In this document: positions 10,935 through 22,077 of the stretch, piece by piece
Position numbering within the stretch: position 1 is the first letter of the stretch
Layout of the letters: each line of letters starts with the position of its first letter
Assembly: GCF_963082655.1 (NCBI RefSeq)
Contig: NC_081553.1
Span: forward strand, 227,029,327-227,093,326
Reading direction: 5' to 3'
Source of the DNA: Stomoxys calcitrans
Lineage: Eukaryota > Arthropoda > Insecta > Diptera > Muscidae
Length of the DNA: 64,000 bases
Position numbers and translations under genes: made by a program
Notes under the pieces: generated by a model
What the model was told of the DNA's origin: nothing
The model's database searches: none
What the model saw: only the letters and a program-made list of their open reading frames with translations

Positions 10935-11740
10935 TATTTCTTAAAGCATTTCGGTAAGTTTAATAGAGTATGCCACTCTGATACAACTCCCCGATGTCCA
11001 AGTACAAGGAAATGATCCAAATCGATGCTCGCTCCTCAAACTGACTGGAACTGGTGGTCTGAATGTTAGCTCAAACAAGTCTGAATTCTGACTGTTTACA
11101 AGGACGACGAAGCTTGGCAAATACGAGCGTCCACGTTGCCTTAATAGAACAATTGTAGTGTTTAACGTAGTCAAATACTTGGGAGTGATGATGAATAGAA
11201 ACTGAACAGGATGTGTCATATCCAGAGGTGTATTGGAAAGGCTTACAGATATTGGATACAATATAAGCTAGGAAAGTCCACTAGTTCAATAGAAGCGTAA
11301 CTAAACCAATACTTACTTACGCCTCGGCAGTTTGGTAGACGTTGGGTAAGATTGATAAGACGGATAAGAAGTGCAACGTAAGGACATTACAAATACAAAT
11401 AAAAATGTTGCCCATGAACATTCCACTAAAGAACAGGGGCAAACTTCTCACCTACCAATGAGTGCAGTGCGATTAAGTTTAAGTTTAAGATAAGGGGCCT
11501 CCTTTTTATAGCCGAGTCCGAACGACGTGCCGCAATACGACACCTCTTTGGAGAGAAGTTTAACATGGCTTAGTATCTCACAAATGTTGCCAGCATTAGG
11601 AGGGGAAAACCACCGCTGAAAACCTCTCCTACTAGGGCACTGGAGTCTACTGCCACTGCGGCCATGAGACTTAAGGCGATTGGAGAATGTATAGGGGATA
11701 GGAGCAGGTCACACCTCGCGGGTTTTTAGGTTAGGTTCTT
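10935..11740 (+). pseudogene. I-like LINE fragment: reverse-transcriptase C-terminal part to pre-RNase H linker, split by a SINE
   Basis: Frames on the plus strand give GLNVSSNKSEF, stop, LFTRTTKLGKYERPR, then VVKYLGVMMNRN, which resembles the thumb region after the polymerase core of I-type LINEs. LTYASAVWWT follows near 11320. After the SINE (11408-11622) the reading resumes with ALESTATAAMRLKAIGECIG near 11645-11700. Stops and frameshifts are present. It lies in the same orientation as the C-terminal fragment 400 bp upstream but is a separate piece, since the order is reversed relative to one element. Confidence 0.7.
11408..11622 (-). mobile_element. SINE-A, 5' truncated, inside LINE fragment
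   Basis: The minus strand carries the SINE-A body from the central CCACCGCTGA-like segment through GGCTATAAAAAGGAGGCCCC to the 3' end GTTCATGGGCAACATTTTTA. The tRNA-like promoter end is missing, as expected of 5' truncation during retroposition. Confidence 0.8.
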
Positions 11741-12318
11741 GGGTTCACCCATCTACGATATCTGAGGTTTTTTAACATTTTTGTAAGAGTGTATGTTCTT
11801 AGCCATCCACCCTCACTCCGCCTCAGAAATCAAAAAAATTAACCTACCTTTTTTTCACCACAAGGCCATTCCATCCATTGCCCTTAATTTCTGCATTGCA
11901 AATTTGCTCATATCTTATGGCATTGCTCATATACCGCACTTGCCTATATTCGTACGTATGTATGTGTGCCTGTATGACTATCGGAAGCAGTTAACACTAA
12001 CAATGAACGTTAACATCGACATTGCCTTACTAAGGACGCCTCAAATGCTTGCCAGACTGTAGCATCGTAAAAACAATCCTTCTTTTTCTTTAGCTTCTCC
12101 CTTTTCATTTCATCAGTTTCAGTTTTACGATCGTTGTTGGCCAAAGATACACACACATACGTAGGCACATCCATTCATATGTACATAAATATAACTTAAG
12201 GTTGTATAAATGCACCGATATATTACCTCAGTGTATAAGAAGTATTGCAAAAAAACAAATATGAAACTTACCATTTGAGTCAGTCCAAGAAAAAAATAAA
12301 GATTTTTAATTATAAATA
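11741..12318. other. No gene recognised
   Basis: AT-rich with CATA/GTAT-rich stretches. The short frames (11793-12062 plus, 12125-12322 minus) show no domain. Confidence 0.45.
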
Positions 12319-12319
12319 G

Positions 12320-13471
12320 CAAGTAAACGCGTACTAAGTTCGGCCTGCCCGAATCTCAAATACCCCCCACCATAGATCGCATTTGTCGAGTTCTTTTCCC
12401 GGCATCTCTTCTTAGGCAAACAAAGGATAAAATAAAAGAATTGTCATAATATTGGAGCTATATCAAGTTATTTTCCGATTCGGACCATAATTGAATTGAA
12501 TGTTGGAGACGATAGTAGAAGTCATTGTGTAAAATTTTAGACAATACGAGTAATAATTGCTCCCTTTAGGGGCTCAAGAAGTAAAATAAAGAGACCGGTT
12601 AATATGAGAGCTGTATCAAGCTATGGACCGATTCGGATCATATTTGACACATATGTTGAAGGTCATGGGAGAAGCCGTTGTACAAAATTTCAGCTAAATA
12701 GGATAATAATTACGCCCTCTGGAGGCTCAAGAAGTCAAAATCCCTGATCGGTTTATATGGAAGCTATGTCAGGTTATGGATCGATTTGAACCATATTTGG
12801 CATAGTTGTTAAAAGTCATAACAAAACACGTCATGCAAAATTTCAAATTTCAAATCGGATAAGAATTTTGCCCTCTAGTGGCTCAAGAAGTCAAGATCCA
12901 AGATCGGTTTATATGACAGCTATATCAGGTTATAGACCAATTTCAACTATACTCAACACAGTTGTTGGAAGTCATAATAAAACTCCTCATGCTAAATTTC
13001 AGCCAAATCGGATAAGAATTTTGCCCTCTAGTGGCTCAAGAAGTCAAGATCCAAGATCGGTTTATATGACAGCTATATCAGGTTATAGACCGATTTGGAC
13101 CACACTTGGCAGTTGTTGGATATTATAACAAAACCCGTCGTGCAAAATTTCATTCCAGTCGGATAAGAATTGCGCACTCTAGAGGCTCAAGAAGTCAAAA
13201 CCTAAGATCGGTTTATATGGCAGCTATATGAAAACATGGACCGATATTGGCCCATTTACAATACCAACCTACCTACATTAAAAAGAAGTATTTGTGCAAA
13301 ATTTCAACAGGCTAGCTTTACTCCTTCGGAAGTTAGCGTCCATTCGACAGACAGACGGACGGACGGACAAGGATATATATATACTTTATGGGGTCTCAGA
13401 CGAATATTTCGAGGTGTTACAAACAGAATGACGACATTAGTATACCCCCATCCTATGGTGGAGGGTATAAA
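12320..13471 (-). mobile_element. HINE-I copy 2, complete
   Basis: On the minus strand the head is at 13471 (TTATACCCTCCACCATAGGA). The CCGTCCGTCTGTCTG block lies near 13350. About six 153-bp monomers follow, then the sub-terminal ATGGTGGGGGGTATTT and the hairpin region (GGGCAGGCCGAAC), ending GCGTTTACTTGC at 12320. Frames 12868-13128 and 13236-13496 read straight through two monomers because the unit is 51 codons long. Confidence 0.8.
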
Positions 13472-14080
13472 AACCAAAAATGCCCTCACAAACTGAAGCA
13501 AAATTAAATTATAACCATTGTACCATTAGCATGGATGAACTAGGGGATTAGTGAGCAAAGTTCAGGCCAATGTTAGTTCCTTCCTTATCGTATTGCAGTT
13601 TTGGATACTTACCGGTGTCACTGAGGGTAGCTGATTTAAACACCACTTAAAGGTAAGTAAGTGCCGCTAAATCCACATATTTTTGTGGTTCTTAAACTAT
13701 GGATATATTTTTAAGGCGCTACGCCCGTTTGACGAATAATCTGAACACACGAAAGAATAGAAAAAAGGATTCGCCCTTTGTTAACGACTTTGCAAACGAA
13801 TTAAGGTTCATAATGGCAAATCTATGCTGTCTTTTATACCCAAAAGTCCCAGTACCAGCGCCCGCGCTTTTCATCTATCAGCTTACCTCGTATTTCCTCG
13901 CCGCCTCGTCTTACGGTTGGTGCGCGAGTCACGTCTCTATAACACTTACAGCCTGCCTTACGCACAGCTTCCTACGAATACTCGATTTACTGAGCAATTG
14001 TTCAAGTGGTTGTTCCATCTACACCCTCGTCCCCCATCCCTGTGACCTATAGTCTATAGCAAACCATGAGTGAATCACGT
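13472..14080. other. Unassigned stretch with open frames
   Basis: A 117-codon frame (13699-14052) and an overlapping 73-codon frame (13824-14045) occur in locally GC-richer DNA. The latter contains LVRESRLYNTYSLPYAQLP, faintly like a LINE C-terminal segment, but I cannot support a family. It is most likely transposon debris. Confidence 0.35.
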
Positions 14081-14084
14081 CTCT

Positions 14085-14307
14085 GTAACTGTAAAAGCCA
14101 ACGTTCTGGCCAGAGTTCCGCAATCACATTACATCCTATGTCCTAGACTATGCATACGTTGCAACCATCTACACACTCGTTGCGTTGACCTAGTGCCTTA
14201 AATCCCATAGCCGCCGGTTGTACGTACCGGATTACCCGATGAAGTCCTTCATTGGCAAGGACTGCCGCCTCAGTGTACAACAAACTGCTAAAACAACAAC
14301 AACAACC
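14085..14307 (+). mobile_element. Retroposon-like repeat with (CAA)n tail
   Basis: It contains CCGCCGGTTGTACGTACCGG, then CCCGATGAAGTCCTTCATTG and GGCAAGGACTGCCGCCTCAG, and ends in AAAACAACAACAACAACC at 14290-14307. The simple-repeat tail suggests a non-LTR element or SINE end. I recall similar GTACGTACCGG-bearing repeats in other higher flies, but I cannot name the family. Confidence 0.5.
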
Positions 14308-14529
14308 AAGGTCACGCCGTGAGTGAACCACATATCTGTGACTCTACTTTCCAGCGTTCGGTCTATCTTGCCACAGACAGAGCAACTACTGAGACCCGAT
14401 GACCTAGTGCCTAGATTAAGTCATAAGTGAATCCATTTCTGGAACCGCTACAGACGTAGTCCAGTCCGGTGTCTCTCAGGCACAGGGTTTCGTCTCCATC
14501 AAGTAGTTCGCTCGTCCCGTCTTAAGTAA

Positions 14530-14690
14530 GAAGGCTCAAAAGGTCAAATCGAAGAACCTCTCTATAAGGGAGCTATATACAAATCTGAACCCATTTGCAA
14601 CCTAAAATTACCTACATCAATAAGAAGTATCTGCGTCCGGGCGGACGGACATGGGTAGATTGACTTAGAATGTCTAGACGATTAAGAATT
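14530..14690 (-). mobile_element. HINE fragment, head side
   Basis: Minus-strand matches to the HINE head block are visible (GGCGGACGGACATGGGTAGA near 14640, TATAAGGGAGCTATAT near 14565). No terminus is present. Confidence 0.6.
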
Positions 14691-14729
14691 TATTCACGTT
14701 GCTACTTTAATTGACCTTTTATTGGAGTT

Positions 14730-15327
14730 CTATATATAGGCATGCTACCGAACATTAGTCCTCTTTGCGGGAGATACAGCCCCTCAGACATTTCCCTCCC
14801 AATGTGGATATTAAATTGGTGTTTTACTCCCAAATAACGTTTATTTTGTTATGGTCGGTAAATATATCCTGTTCGAGCTTGTTTTGAGTTAGGGTGGCCT
14901 TTCAGCCAATTGATCCTGAAAGTAGATATCACATGCATGCTCTGCACTCAATTACATTTTATTTCAATCCCATATTACCATGATTAGTAAAAAAGTCCAG
15001 TTTGGAGGTGTTTTTGGCGGGGTTACGATCCCCGGATACTTGATATCGAAAGTTGATACCAATTCTGTGCTCTACTCTCAAAGACCTTTAATTTGAGTCG
15101 CATATTGCTATGGTCCAGAAATATGTTCGATTTGGGGGTGTTTTGAAGATGAAATCGTCCCCCAAAACGTTTGCCCCCACATTTGTATATCAAAATCGTT
15201 TTCTTCTCTCATATATTTTTCATTTGAGTCCCATATTTTCATGATTGATATAAATATCGATTTAGTGGGCTTTGGGGCGGGAACGGCCTCCCTAGGCATC
15301 CTAACTCGAAATTGCATTCCAAATTTT
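14730..15327 (+). mobile_element. Family-G fragment
   Basis: Four G monomers in plus orientation (TTTAATTTGAGTCGCATATT, CATTTGAGTCCCATATT) without a clear head. It is cut at the right by HINE-I copy 3. Confidence 0.6.
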
Positions 15328-15329
15328 TA

Positions 15330-16650
15330 TTATACCCTCCACCATAGGGTATACTAATTTCGTCATTCTGTTTGCAACTACTCGAAATATTCGTCTGAGG
15401 CCCCGTAAAGTATATATATTCTTGATCGTCGTAACATTTTAAGTCGATCTAGACATGTCCGTCCGTCCGTCTGTCTGTCGAAAGCACGCTAACTTTCGAA
15501 GGAGTAACGCTAGCCGCTTGAAATTTTGCACGAATACTTTCTATTAGTGTAGATCAGTTGGTATTTTAAATGGGTCATATCGGTCCATGTTTTGATATAG
15601 CTGCCACATAAACCGTTCTTGGATCTTGACTTCTTTAGCTTCTAGAGGGCGCAATTATTATCCGATTGGAATGCAATTTTGCACGGCGTGTTTCGCTATG
15701 ACTTCCAATAACTGTGCCAAGTATGGTTCAAATCAGTCTATATCCTGATTAAGCTGCCATATTAACCGATCTTGGGTCTTGGCTTCTTGAGTCTCTAGAG
15801 GGCGCAATTCTTATCCGATTTGGCTGAAATTTTGCATGAGATGTTTTGTTATCACTTCCAACAACTGTGCTAAGTATGGCACAAATCGGTTCATAACCTG
15901 ATACAGCTGCTATATAAACCGATCTGGGATCTTGAATTCTACAGCTTTTGGGGGGGCGCAATTCTCATCCGATTTGCTTGAAATTTAGCATGAGGTGTTT
16001 TGGTATTACTTTCAACAACTGTGCTAAGGTTGATACAAATCGGTTCATAACTTGATATAGTTGGCATATAAACCGATCTTGGATCTTGATTTGTTGAGCC
16101 GCTGGAGGGCGCAATTCTCATCCGATTTGAATGAAATTTTGCACAACGTGTTTTGATATCACTTCCAACAACTGTGCTTAGTATGATTCAAATCGATTCG
16201 TAACCTGATATAGCTGCCATATAAACCGATCTGGTATCTTGACTTCTTGAGCCTATAGAGGGCGCAATTCTTATCCGATTTGGCAGAAATTTTGTACAAC
16301 GATTTCTCCCATGACCTTCAACATATGTGTTCAATATGGTATGAATCGATCTATAGCTTGATACAGCTCCCATATAAACTGATCTCCCGATTTTGCTTCT
16401 TGAGCCCCTACAAGGTGCATTTCGTATCCGAATGAACTGAAATATTACACAATGACTTCTACAATGTTCAGCATTCATTTATGGTCCGAATCGGATCATA
16501 ACTTGATATAGCTCCAATAGCATAGCAATTATTTTCTTTATTCCTTTGTTGGCCTAAAAAGAGCTAACGGGAAAAGAACTCGAAAAATGCGATCCATGGT
16601 GGAGGGTATATAAGATTTGACCCGGCCGAATTTAGAACGCTTTTACTTGT
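15330..16650 (+). mobile_element. HINE-I copy 3, complete
   Basis: Head TTATACCCTCCACCATAGGG, then AAAGTATATATATTCTTGAT and the CATGTCCGTCCGTCC block. About six or seven 153-bp monomers lead to ATGGTGGAGGGTATATAAGA, the hairpin region GACCCGGCCGAATTT, and the tail CGCTTTTACTTGT at 16650. The minus-strand frames at 15749-16478 are monomer read-through. Confidence 0.85.
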
Positions 16651-18150
16651 CCTATACTAAGCATAACTTTGAAGATTTTTTACTTCAGTTATTTTTTTCC
16701 TTCTAAACAGAGTCGGTCAGAGTGACCATGAGATTTATGTTTATCATCACAATTTTGTCATAATTCAACCAACTTTTCAAACTTTATTGAAGCCCTTGGC
16801 CAAATAACTTCTGGTGGAGTTCAAGATATGGAATATTTGTTGTATGCTTCAAAGGCTAAAGAAAAGACCGTTCTTTGTTACACCCAATATTCAGTTTTAG
16901 AACTTACCTTTAATAATAAATAACTATGAAATTAGTAACTCAAACACAAAACCACCAAATTTTAAACCATTTCACATTTATTTTATTTTTTTTCTTTTGT
17001 TTATTTTTTGTAGGACTTTTGATTAGTGTAGCAATTTTCACAATCAATTTAATACATATATACTAAGAAAATTATTTAATACACACATACATACAATTTA
17101 AGATAGTAGGATGTATATACACACAGACTTACATACACATATATCTATTCTCAATTAGACTCTGATCAATTCAATACTTGGGACTCATTTATGGCTAGGA
17201 CTTGGATATTTGGTGATTTTTTTTTTACTTCATTTACATACTTAATCATTTTTGTTTGTTTTTTCTTCTTACATTTGGGTTGCTTATTTTTATACAAAAA
17301 AATAAAAATATTAAAAATTATTACAATAAAAATTATCTATTTAAAGCTTGAGATATAACAACTAATATGCATGATTAGTTTTAATATTTCTATTTTATGT
17401 TGGCAAATATTTTTTTTTTGCTATGATTGGTTAAGCATGATTTTTTGTATTGCATTAAAGCGATCAAACATTTGCTCTCTAGTTTTTTTTTTCAGTTTTT
17501 TTTTTTTTGTGTAAATTTGGTTTTAATTTTTCAAGCACTCAAAAAATTTTTCATTTAGGGATTTTTTTAAAGGTTTTTGGTACCCACCCACCACCAGCGA
17601 GTAGCCTATGAGAAACACTGAAAGCTTTAAACATTTTTTTAAGGCTTTGATTGATAGATTGAAACCCAATTTCAATGACTTGATAAGGGCATAGAATCTT
17701 TTAGTCTAAAATGTATAGAAGAGCCAATTTTTGGCCACTTTTGAAAACATTTGAGGAAAGGCAAAGATCGGCCGCAGTCATCCCTATGAGAACCTAAACA
17801 ATCATGTCTACCTTTATGAGTGTTAGACATGTACTCAAAGAAGCATCTAAATCTGAAGCAATGGGATTGAAATCGAAACATACCAACATCAATGAATATA
17901 GGATGAAGGATATATATGTGGGAGCCACATCTAAATCTTAACCGATATTAATGTTTTTGGACAAATATATAAAGTTTTCAATTAGAATATCTCATGCTAA
18001 GTTTTGTCTAGATTTGACCAAAACTTCTGATACTAAAGTCATAAAATCATACAAATGAAAGATGTATATATGGGAGCTGTAAATTAATGCTGAATAATTT
18101 TTGTTGGAAAAAACTTTAGCGTTTTTCTTTGGGCTATAAAAAAGAATTGT
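16651..18150. other. AT-rich stretch, no gene recognised
   Basis: Long poly-T and AT-rich tracts (for example 16980-17560). There is a possible decayed HINE monomer at 17930-18110 (ATATATGGGAGCTGTAAATT). No open frame of note is seen; the 69-codon minus frame at 17672-17881 has no domain. Confidence 0.5.
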
Positions 18151-18152
18151 AG

Positions 18153-19145
18153 CAAGTAAAAGCGTGCAAAGTTCGGCCGGGCCGAATCTTATATACCCTC
18201 CACTTTGGATCGCATTTGTCTAAGCCTTTCCACGGTATCTGTTTTTAGGCAAATAAAAATTAAAAGAATATTGAATATTGGAGACCATAGTAGAAGTCAT
18301 TGTGTAAAATTTCGGCCAAATCTAGTAAGAATTGCGCACTTAAGGGGCTGAAGAAGTAAAATAGAGAGATCGGTTTATAGGGGAGCTGTAAAAGGCTTTA
18401 AACCGATTCATGCCATATCCGACATGTGTGTTAAAGGTCATGAGAGAAGCCGTTGTACAAAATTTCAGCCAAATCGGATGATACTTGCACCCTCTAGTGG
18501 CTCAAGAAGTCAAGACCCCAGATCGGTTTATGTGGCAGCTATATCCGGTTATGGACCGATTTGAATCATTTTTAAATACACTTGTTGGAATTCATAACAA
18601 AACACGTCATGCAAAATTTCAGACAAATCGGATAGGAATTGCGCACTCTAGACGCTCAAGAAGTCAAGACCCCAGATAGGTATATATGACAGCTATATCA
18701 GGTTATGGACCGATTTGAACTATACTAAGCACAGTTGTTGGAAGTCATTATAAAACACGTCGTTCAAAATTTCAGCCAAATCGGATAAGAATTGCGCCCT
18801 CTAGAGGCTCAAGAAGTCAAGACCCAAGATCGGTTTATATGACAGCTATATCAGGTTATGAATCGATTTGAACTATACTTGGCAAGGTTGTTGGATATCA
18901 TAACAAAACACGTTGTGCAAAATTTCATTCCAATCGGACTAGAATTGCGCCCTCTAGAGGCTCAAGAAGTCAAGACCCAAGATCGGTTTATATGGCAGCT
19001 ATATCAGGTTATGAACCGATTTGAACTATACTTGGCACAGTTGTTGGATATCATAACGAAACACGTTGTGCAAAATTTCATTTCAATCGGATAAGAATTG
19101 CGCCCTCTAGAGGCTCAAGAAGTCAAGACCCCAGATCGGTTTATA
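18153..19145 (-). mobile_element. HINE-I copy 4 (head missing)
   Basis: The left (tail) end reads CAAGTAAAAGCGTGCAAAGT, with the hairpin TTCGGCCGGGCCGAA and ATACCCTCCACTTTGGATCG. Five or six 153-bp monomers follow. The array stops abruptly at GATCGGTTTATAAG and passes into HINE-II-like monomers in the opposite orientation. Confidence 0.8.
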
Positions 19146-19490
19146 AGTTGTGTAAAAACCTTCGATATTCGTATCGCATATAGTCTAAACCGGATAATGT
19201 CTTGACTTACCAGTCATATACACCGATCTCTCGTTTTAAGATCTAAGGAGCATAGAATCCGCATTTATTTCCAGATTCTGTTGAAATTTAGCAAAATAAG
19301 TTGTCTTGATAACTTTGATATCCGTACTGAATATGGAACAGTTCGGAAAATATCTGATATAGCACCCGGACAGACCAATATCCCGGTTTACGGTCTCAAG
19401 CTCAAAAAAGGAGCATTCATTTTCTGATTAAGCTGAAATTTGTAACAGTTTGGTTTAGATCAGTTTATATTCGGATATAGCTTCCCTATA

Positions 19491-19697
19491 TACACTCAGA
19501 GAAATGTGTTCGCAAAAACAGCAAAAATTAACGGCTAAAATTGGTAATGTTGTTTTTAATTAATGCATAGCAAACGCTTCAATTGTTGTTTAAAGGTTCA
19601 AACATTTTGCATGAATTCATTCCAAAGTTTAAAATTTTTAATTTAATATCAGCGGAAAGTGTTTGCTGTAATCAGAAGACTAATTTCTCTGGGTGTA
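19491..19697. mobile_element. ~203-bp MITE with CACTCAGAGAAAT ends
   Basis: CACTCAGAGAAAT at 19493 is matched by inverted ATTTCTCTGGGTG ending at 19695 (12 of 13 bases). Both are flanked by TA, consistent with a TA-inserting DNA transposon. The interior is AT-rich and non-coding; the frame at 19583-19801 crosses it by chance. Confidence 0.75.
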
Positions 19698-20047
19698 TGG
19701 ATATCCCCATTAAAATTCTTGGGTCCATATTACTCATTTATTACATTTCCATGAAATTTGACACTGTGAGCTGTACAAGGCCCTTCGTCGTCCATGCGTA
19801 GATTGGTTCAGATTGGACCATATTTGTATATAGCTGATATATATACCAATCTCCCGTTTTAAGGTCTTTTGCCCCTAAATTGCGTATTTTTGCCCCGATT
19901 TTGCTGAGAATTATTACGGTGAGTTGTGTTAGACCCCAACATATCCTTCCCGAATATGATGCTGATCGGATCATATGAGGATATGTCTTGAAGGCCCACT
20001 TTTTATCCGGTTTCCCTGAAATTTGGTGCAGTGAGTTATCTTAGAGG

Positions 20048-20290
20048 CCACTGTAGTGCAGAAGCTGAACGCCTAGTTTCGAATACTGGCGAGAATATTA
20101 GAAAAATTTTCAGCGGTGGTTATCCCCTCCTAATGCTGGCGACATTTGTGAGGTATTGTACCATTTAGTATGGCAGCCATGTAAAAACTTCTCCACAAAG
20201 AGATGGCGCCCTGCAGTGTGTCGTTCGGACTCGGCTATAAAAAGAAGGCCCCTTATCATTGAGCTCAAACTTGAATTGGACAGCACTCAT
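20048..20290 (+). mobile_element. SINE-A, near complete
   Basis: It begins CCACTGTAGTGCAGAAGCTG (A-box region), then TTTCGAATACTGG (degraded box B). The body has CAGCGGTGGTTATCCCCTCC and GGCTATAAAAAGAAGGCCCC. It ends near GCACTCATTGGCATATCTTG, where flanking sequence resumes. Confidence 0.8.
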
Positions 20291-20299
20291 TGGCATATC

Positions 20300-20430
20300 T
20301 TGAAGACCCATTTTTTACCCGGTTTCCCTGAAATTTGATGCAGTGAGTTATCTTAAAGGCCACTGTAGCGCAGAAGCTGAACGCCTAGGTTCGAATCCGA
20401 CGTGAACATCAGAAAAATGTGAGAAGTTTT
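20300..20430 (+). repeat. Duplicate of SINE 5' part with its flank
   Basis: CCGGTTTCCCTGAAATTTGA (20319) through GCAGAAGCTGAACGCCTAGG and TTCGAATCCGACG copies the segment starting at 19989, so the SINE 5' end and ~60 bp of HINE-II flank occur twice ~311 bp apart. The second copy has the better-preserved box B. Confidence 0.75.
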
Positions 20431-20763
20431 GCCACTATTCAATAAAATTTGTTGTTTTTGAGATGTCTTAGAACCTTCGACATACGTATTGAATATAGTC
20501 TAGATCGAAAAATATCTTGGCATAGCCCCCAAGTAGATCGATCTCTTGGTTTAAGGTCTAAGGCCCAGAGAAGACTCAATTATTGCACCATTTCACAGAA
20601 ATTTGGCATAGTTAGTTCTGGCTTAGTAAGTTTGACCAATATCGCGATTCATGTTCATAGGCCCCTTGAAATTTGTCACCTGGAGCTGTACAAGGCTCGT
20701 CGTTGTTTGTGGGTAGTTTGGTTCAGATCGTAACATATTTGAATAACTGCCATATATACCGAT

Positions 20764-22077
20764 CTACCCTCCACCATAGGATGGGGGTACACTAATTTCG
20801 TCATTCTGTTTGTAACACCTCGAAATATGCGTCTTAGATCCAAGAAAGTATATATATTCTTGATCGTCGTGACATTTTAAGTCGAACTAGCCATGTCCGT
20901 CCGTCGGTCTGTCGAAAGCACGCTAACTTATGAAGGAGTAGAGTTAGCCGTTTTAAATTTAGCACAAATACTTCTTATTGGCGTAGTTCGGTTGGGATTG
21001 TAAATGGGCCAAATCGGTCCATATTTTGATATAGCTGCCATATAAACCGATCTGGGGTCTTGTCTTCTTGTGCCTATAGAGGGCGCATTTCTCGTCCGAT
21101 TTGACTAAAATTTTGCACATAGTGCTTTGATATCACTTCCAACCGATCTTGGCTCTTGACTTCTTGAGCTTTTAGAAGGCGCAATTCTCGTCCGATTTGA
21201 CTGAAATTTTGCACATAGTGCTTTGATATCACTTCCAACAACTGTGCGAAGTATGGTTCAAATCGGTCCATAACCTGATATAGCTGCTATATAAACCGAT
21301 CTTGGGTCTTGACTTCTTGAGCTTTTAGAGTGCGCAATTCTTATCTAATTTTGCACATAGTGTTTTGATATCACTTCCAACAACTGTGTGAAGTATGGTT
21401 CAAATCGGTCCATAACCTGATATAGCGGCCATATCAACCGATCTTGGGTCTAGACTTCTTGAGCCTCTAGAGGGTGCAATTCTCGTCCGATTTTACAGAA
21501 ATTATGCACTTAGTGTTTTAATGTCACTTCCAACAACTGTGCGAAGTATGGTTCAAATCGGTCCATAACCTGATATGGCTGCTATATAAACCGATCTTGG
21601 GTCTTGACTCTTTGAGCTTTTAGAAGGCGCAATTCCTATCCGATTTGGCTGAAATTTTGCACGTGGTGTTTTGGTATCACTTTCAACATTTATGCGAAGT
21701 ATCGTCTAAATCGGTAAATACCCTGATATAGCTGCCATATAAACCGATCTGGGATCTTGAGTTCTTGAGCTTCTAGAGAGCGCAATTCTCATCCGACTTG
21801 GTATAAATTTTGTACAACGGCTTCTCCCATGGCCTTCAACATACGTGGTCTGAATCGATCTATAGCTTGACAAACAGCTCCCATATAATACGATCTCCCG
21901 ATTTTGCTTCTTGAGCCCCGATTCGAATTATTACTTGATATAACTCCTCCTTCGTCCATATTCATTATTCTTTGTTTGCCTAAAAGGAGATACTGCGCAA
22001 AGAACTCGACAGATGCGATCCATGGTGGAGGGTATATAAGATTCGGCCCGGCCGAACTTAGCACGCTCTTACTTGTT
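20764..22077 (+). mobile_element. HINE-I copy 5, complete
   Basis: Head TACCCTCCACCATAGGATGG, then the head block (AAAGTATATATATTCTTGAT, CCATGTCCGTCCGTCGG). Six or seven monomers of 142-156 bp follow. They lead to GATCCATGGTGGAGGGTATA, the hairpin TTCGGCCCGGCCGAA, and the tail AGCACGCTCTTACTTGTTT. Confidence 0.85.

Larger units (their letters stand above)
19146..20763 (+). mobile_element. Decayed HINE-II-like monomer array with insertions
   Basis: Degenerate plus-orientation monomers (TATACACCGATCTCTCG, CTGAAATTTGGTGCAGTGAG, CTGTACAAGGCCC) lack recognisable ends. A MITE (19491-19697) and SINE-A (20048-20290) interrupt it, and a SINE-bearing segment is duplicated within it (19989-20430). It is cut at the right by HINE-I copy 5. 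Confidence 0.6.

Noticed and set aside
12868..13128. Repeated peptide SGSRSQDPRSVYMTAISGYR in several frames
   Set aside because: It comes from 153-bp HINE monomers, which are 51 codons long and so keep phase. The same peptide appears in many HINE copies with stops.
13699..14052. 117-codon frame as possible gene
   Set aside because: No domain, an overlapping frame of similar quality, and transposon-rich flanks. At most it is LINE debris, too weak to name.
18181..18210. TATATA in HINE tails as a TATA box
   Set aside because: It is part of the sub-terminal repeat of every HINE-I copy; no transcript start evidence or gene follows.
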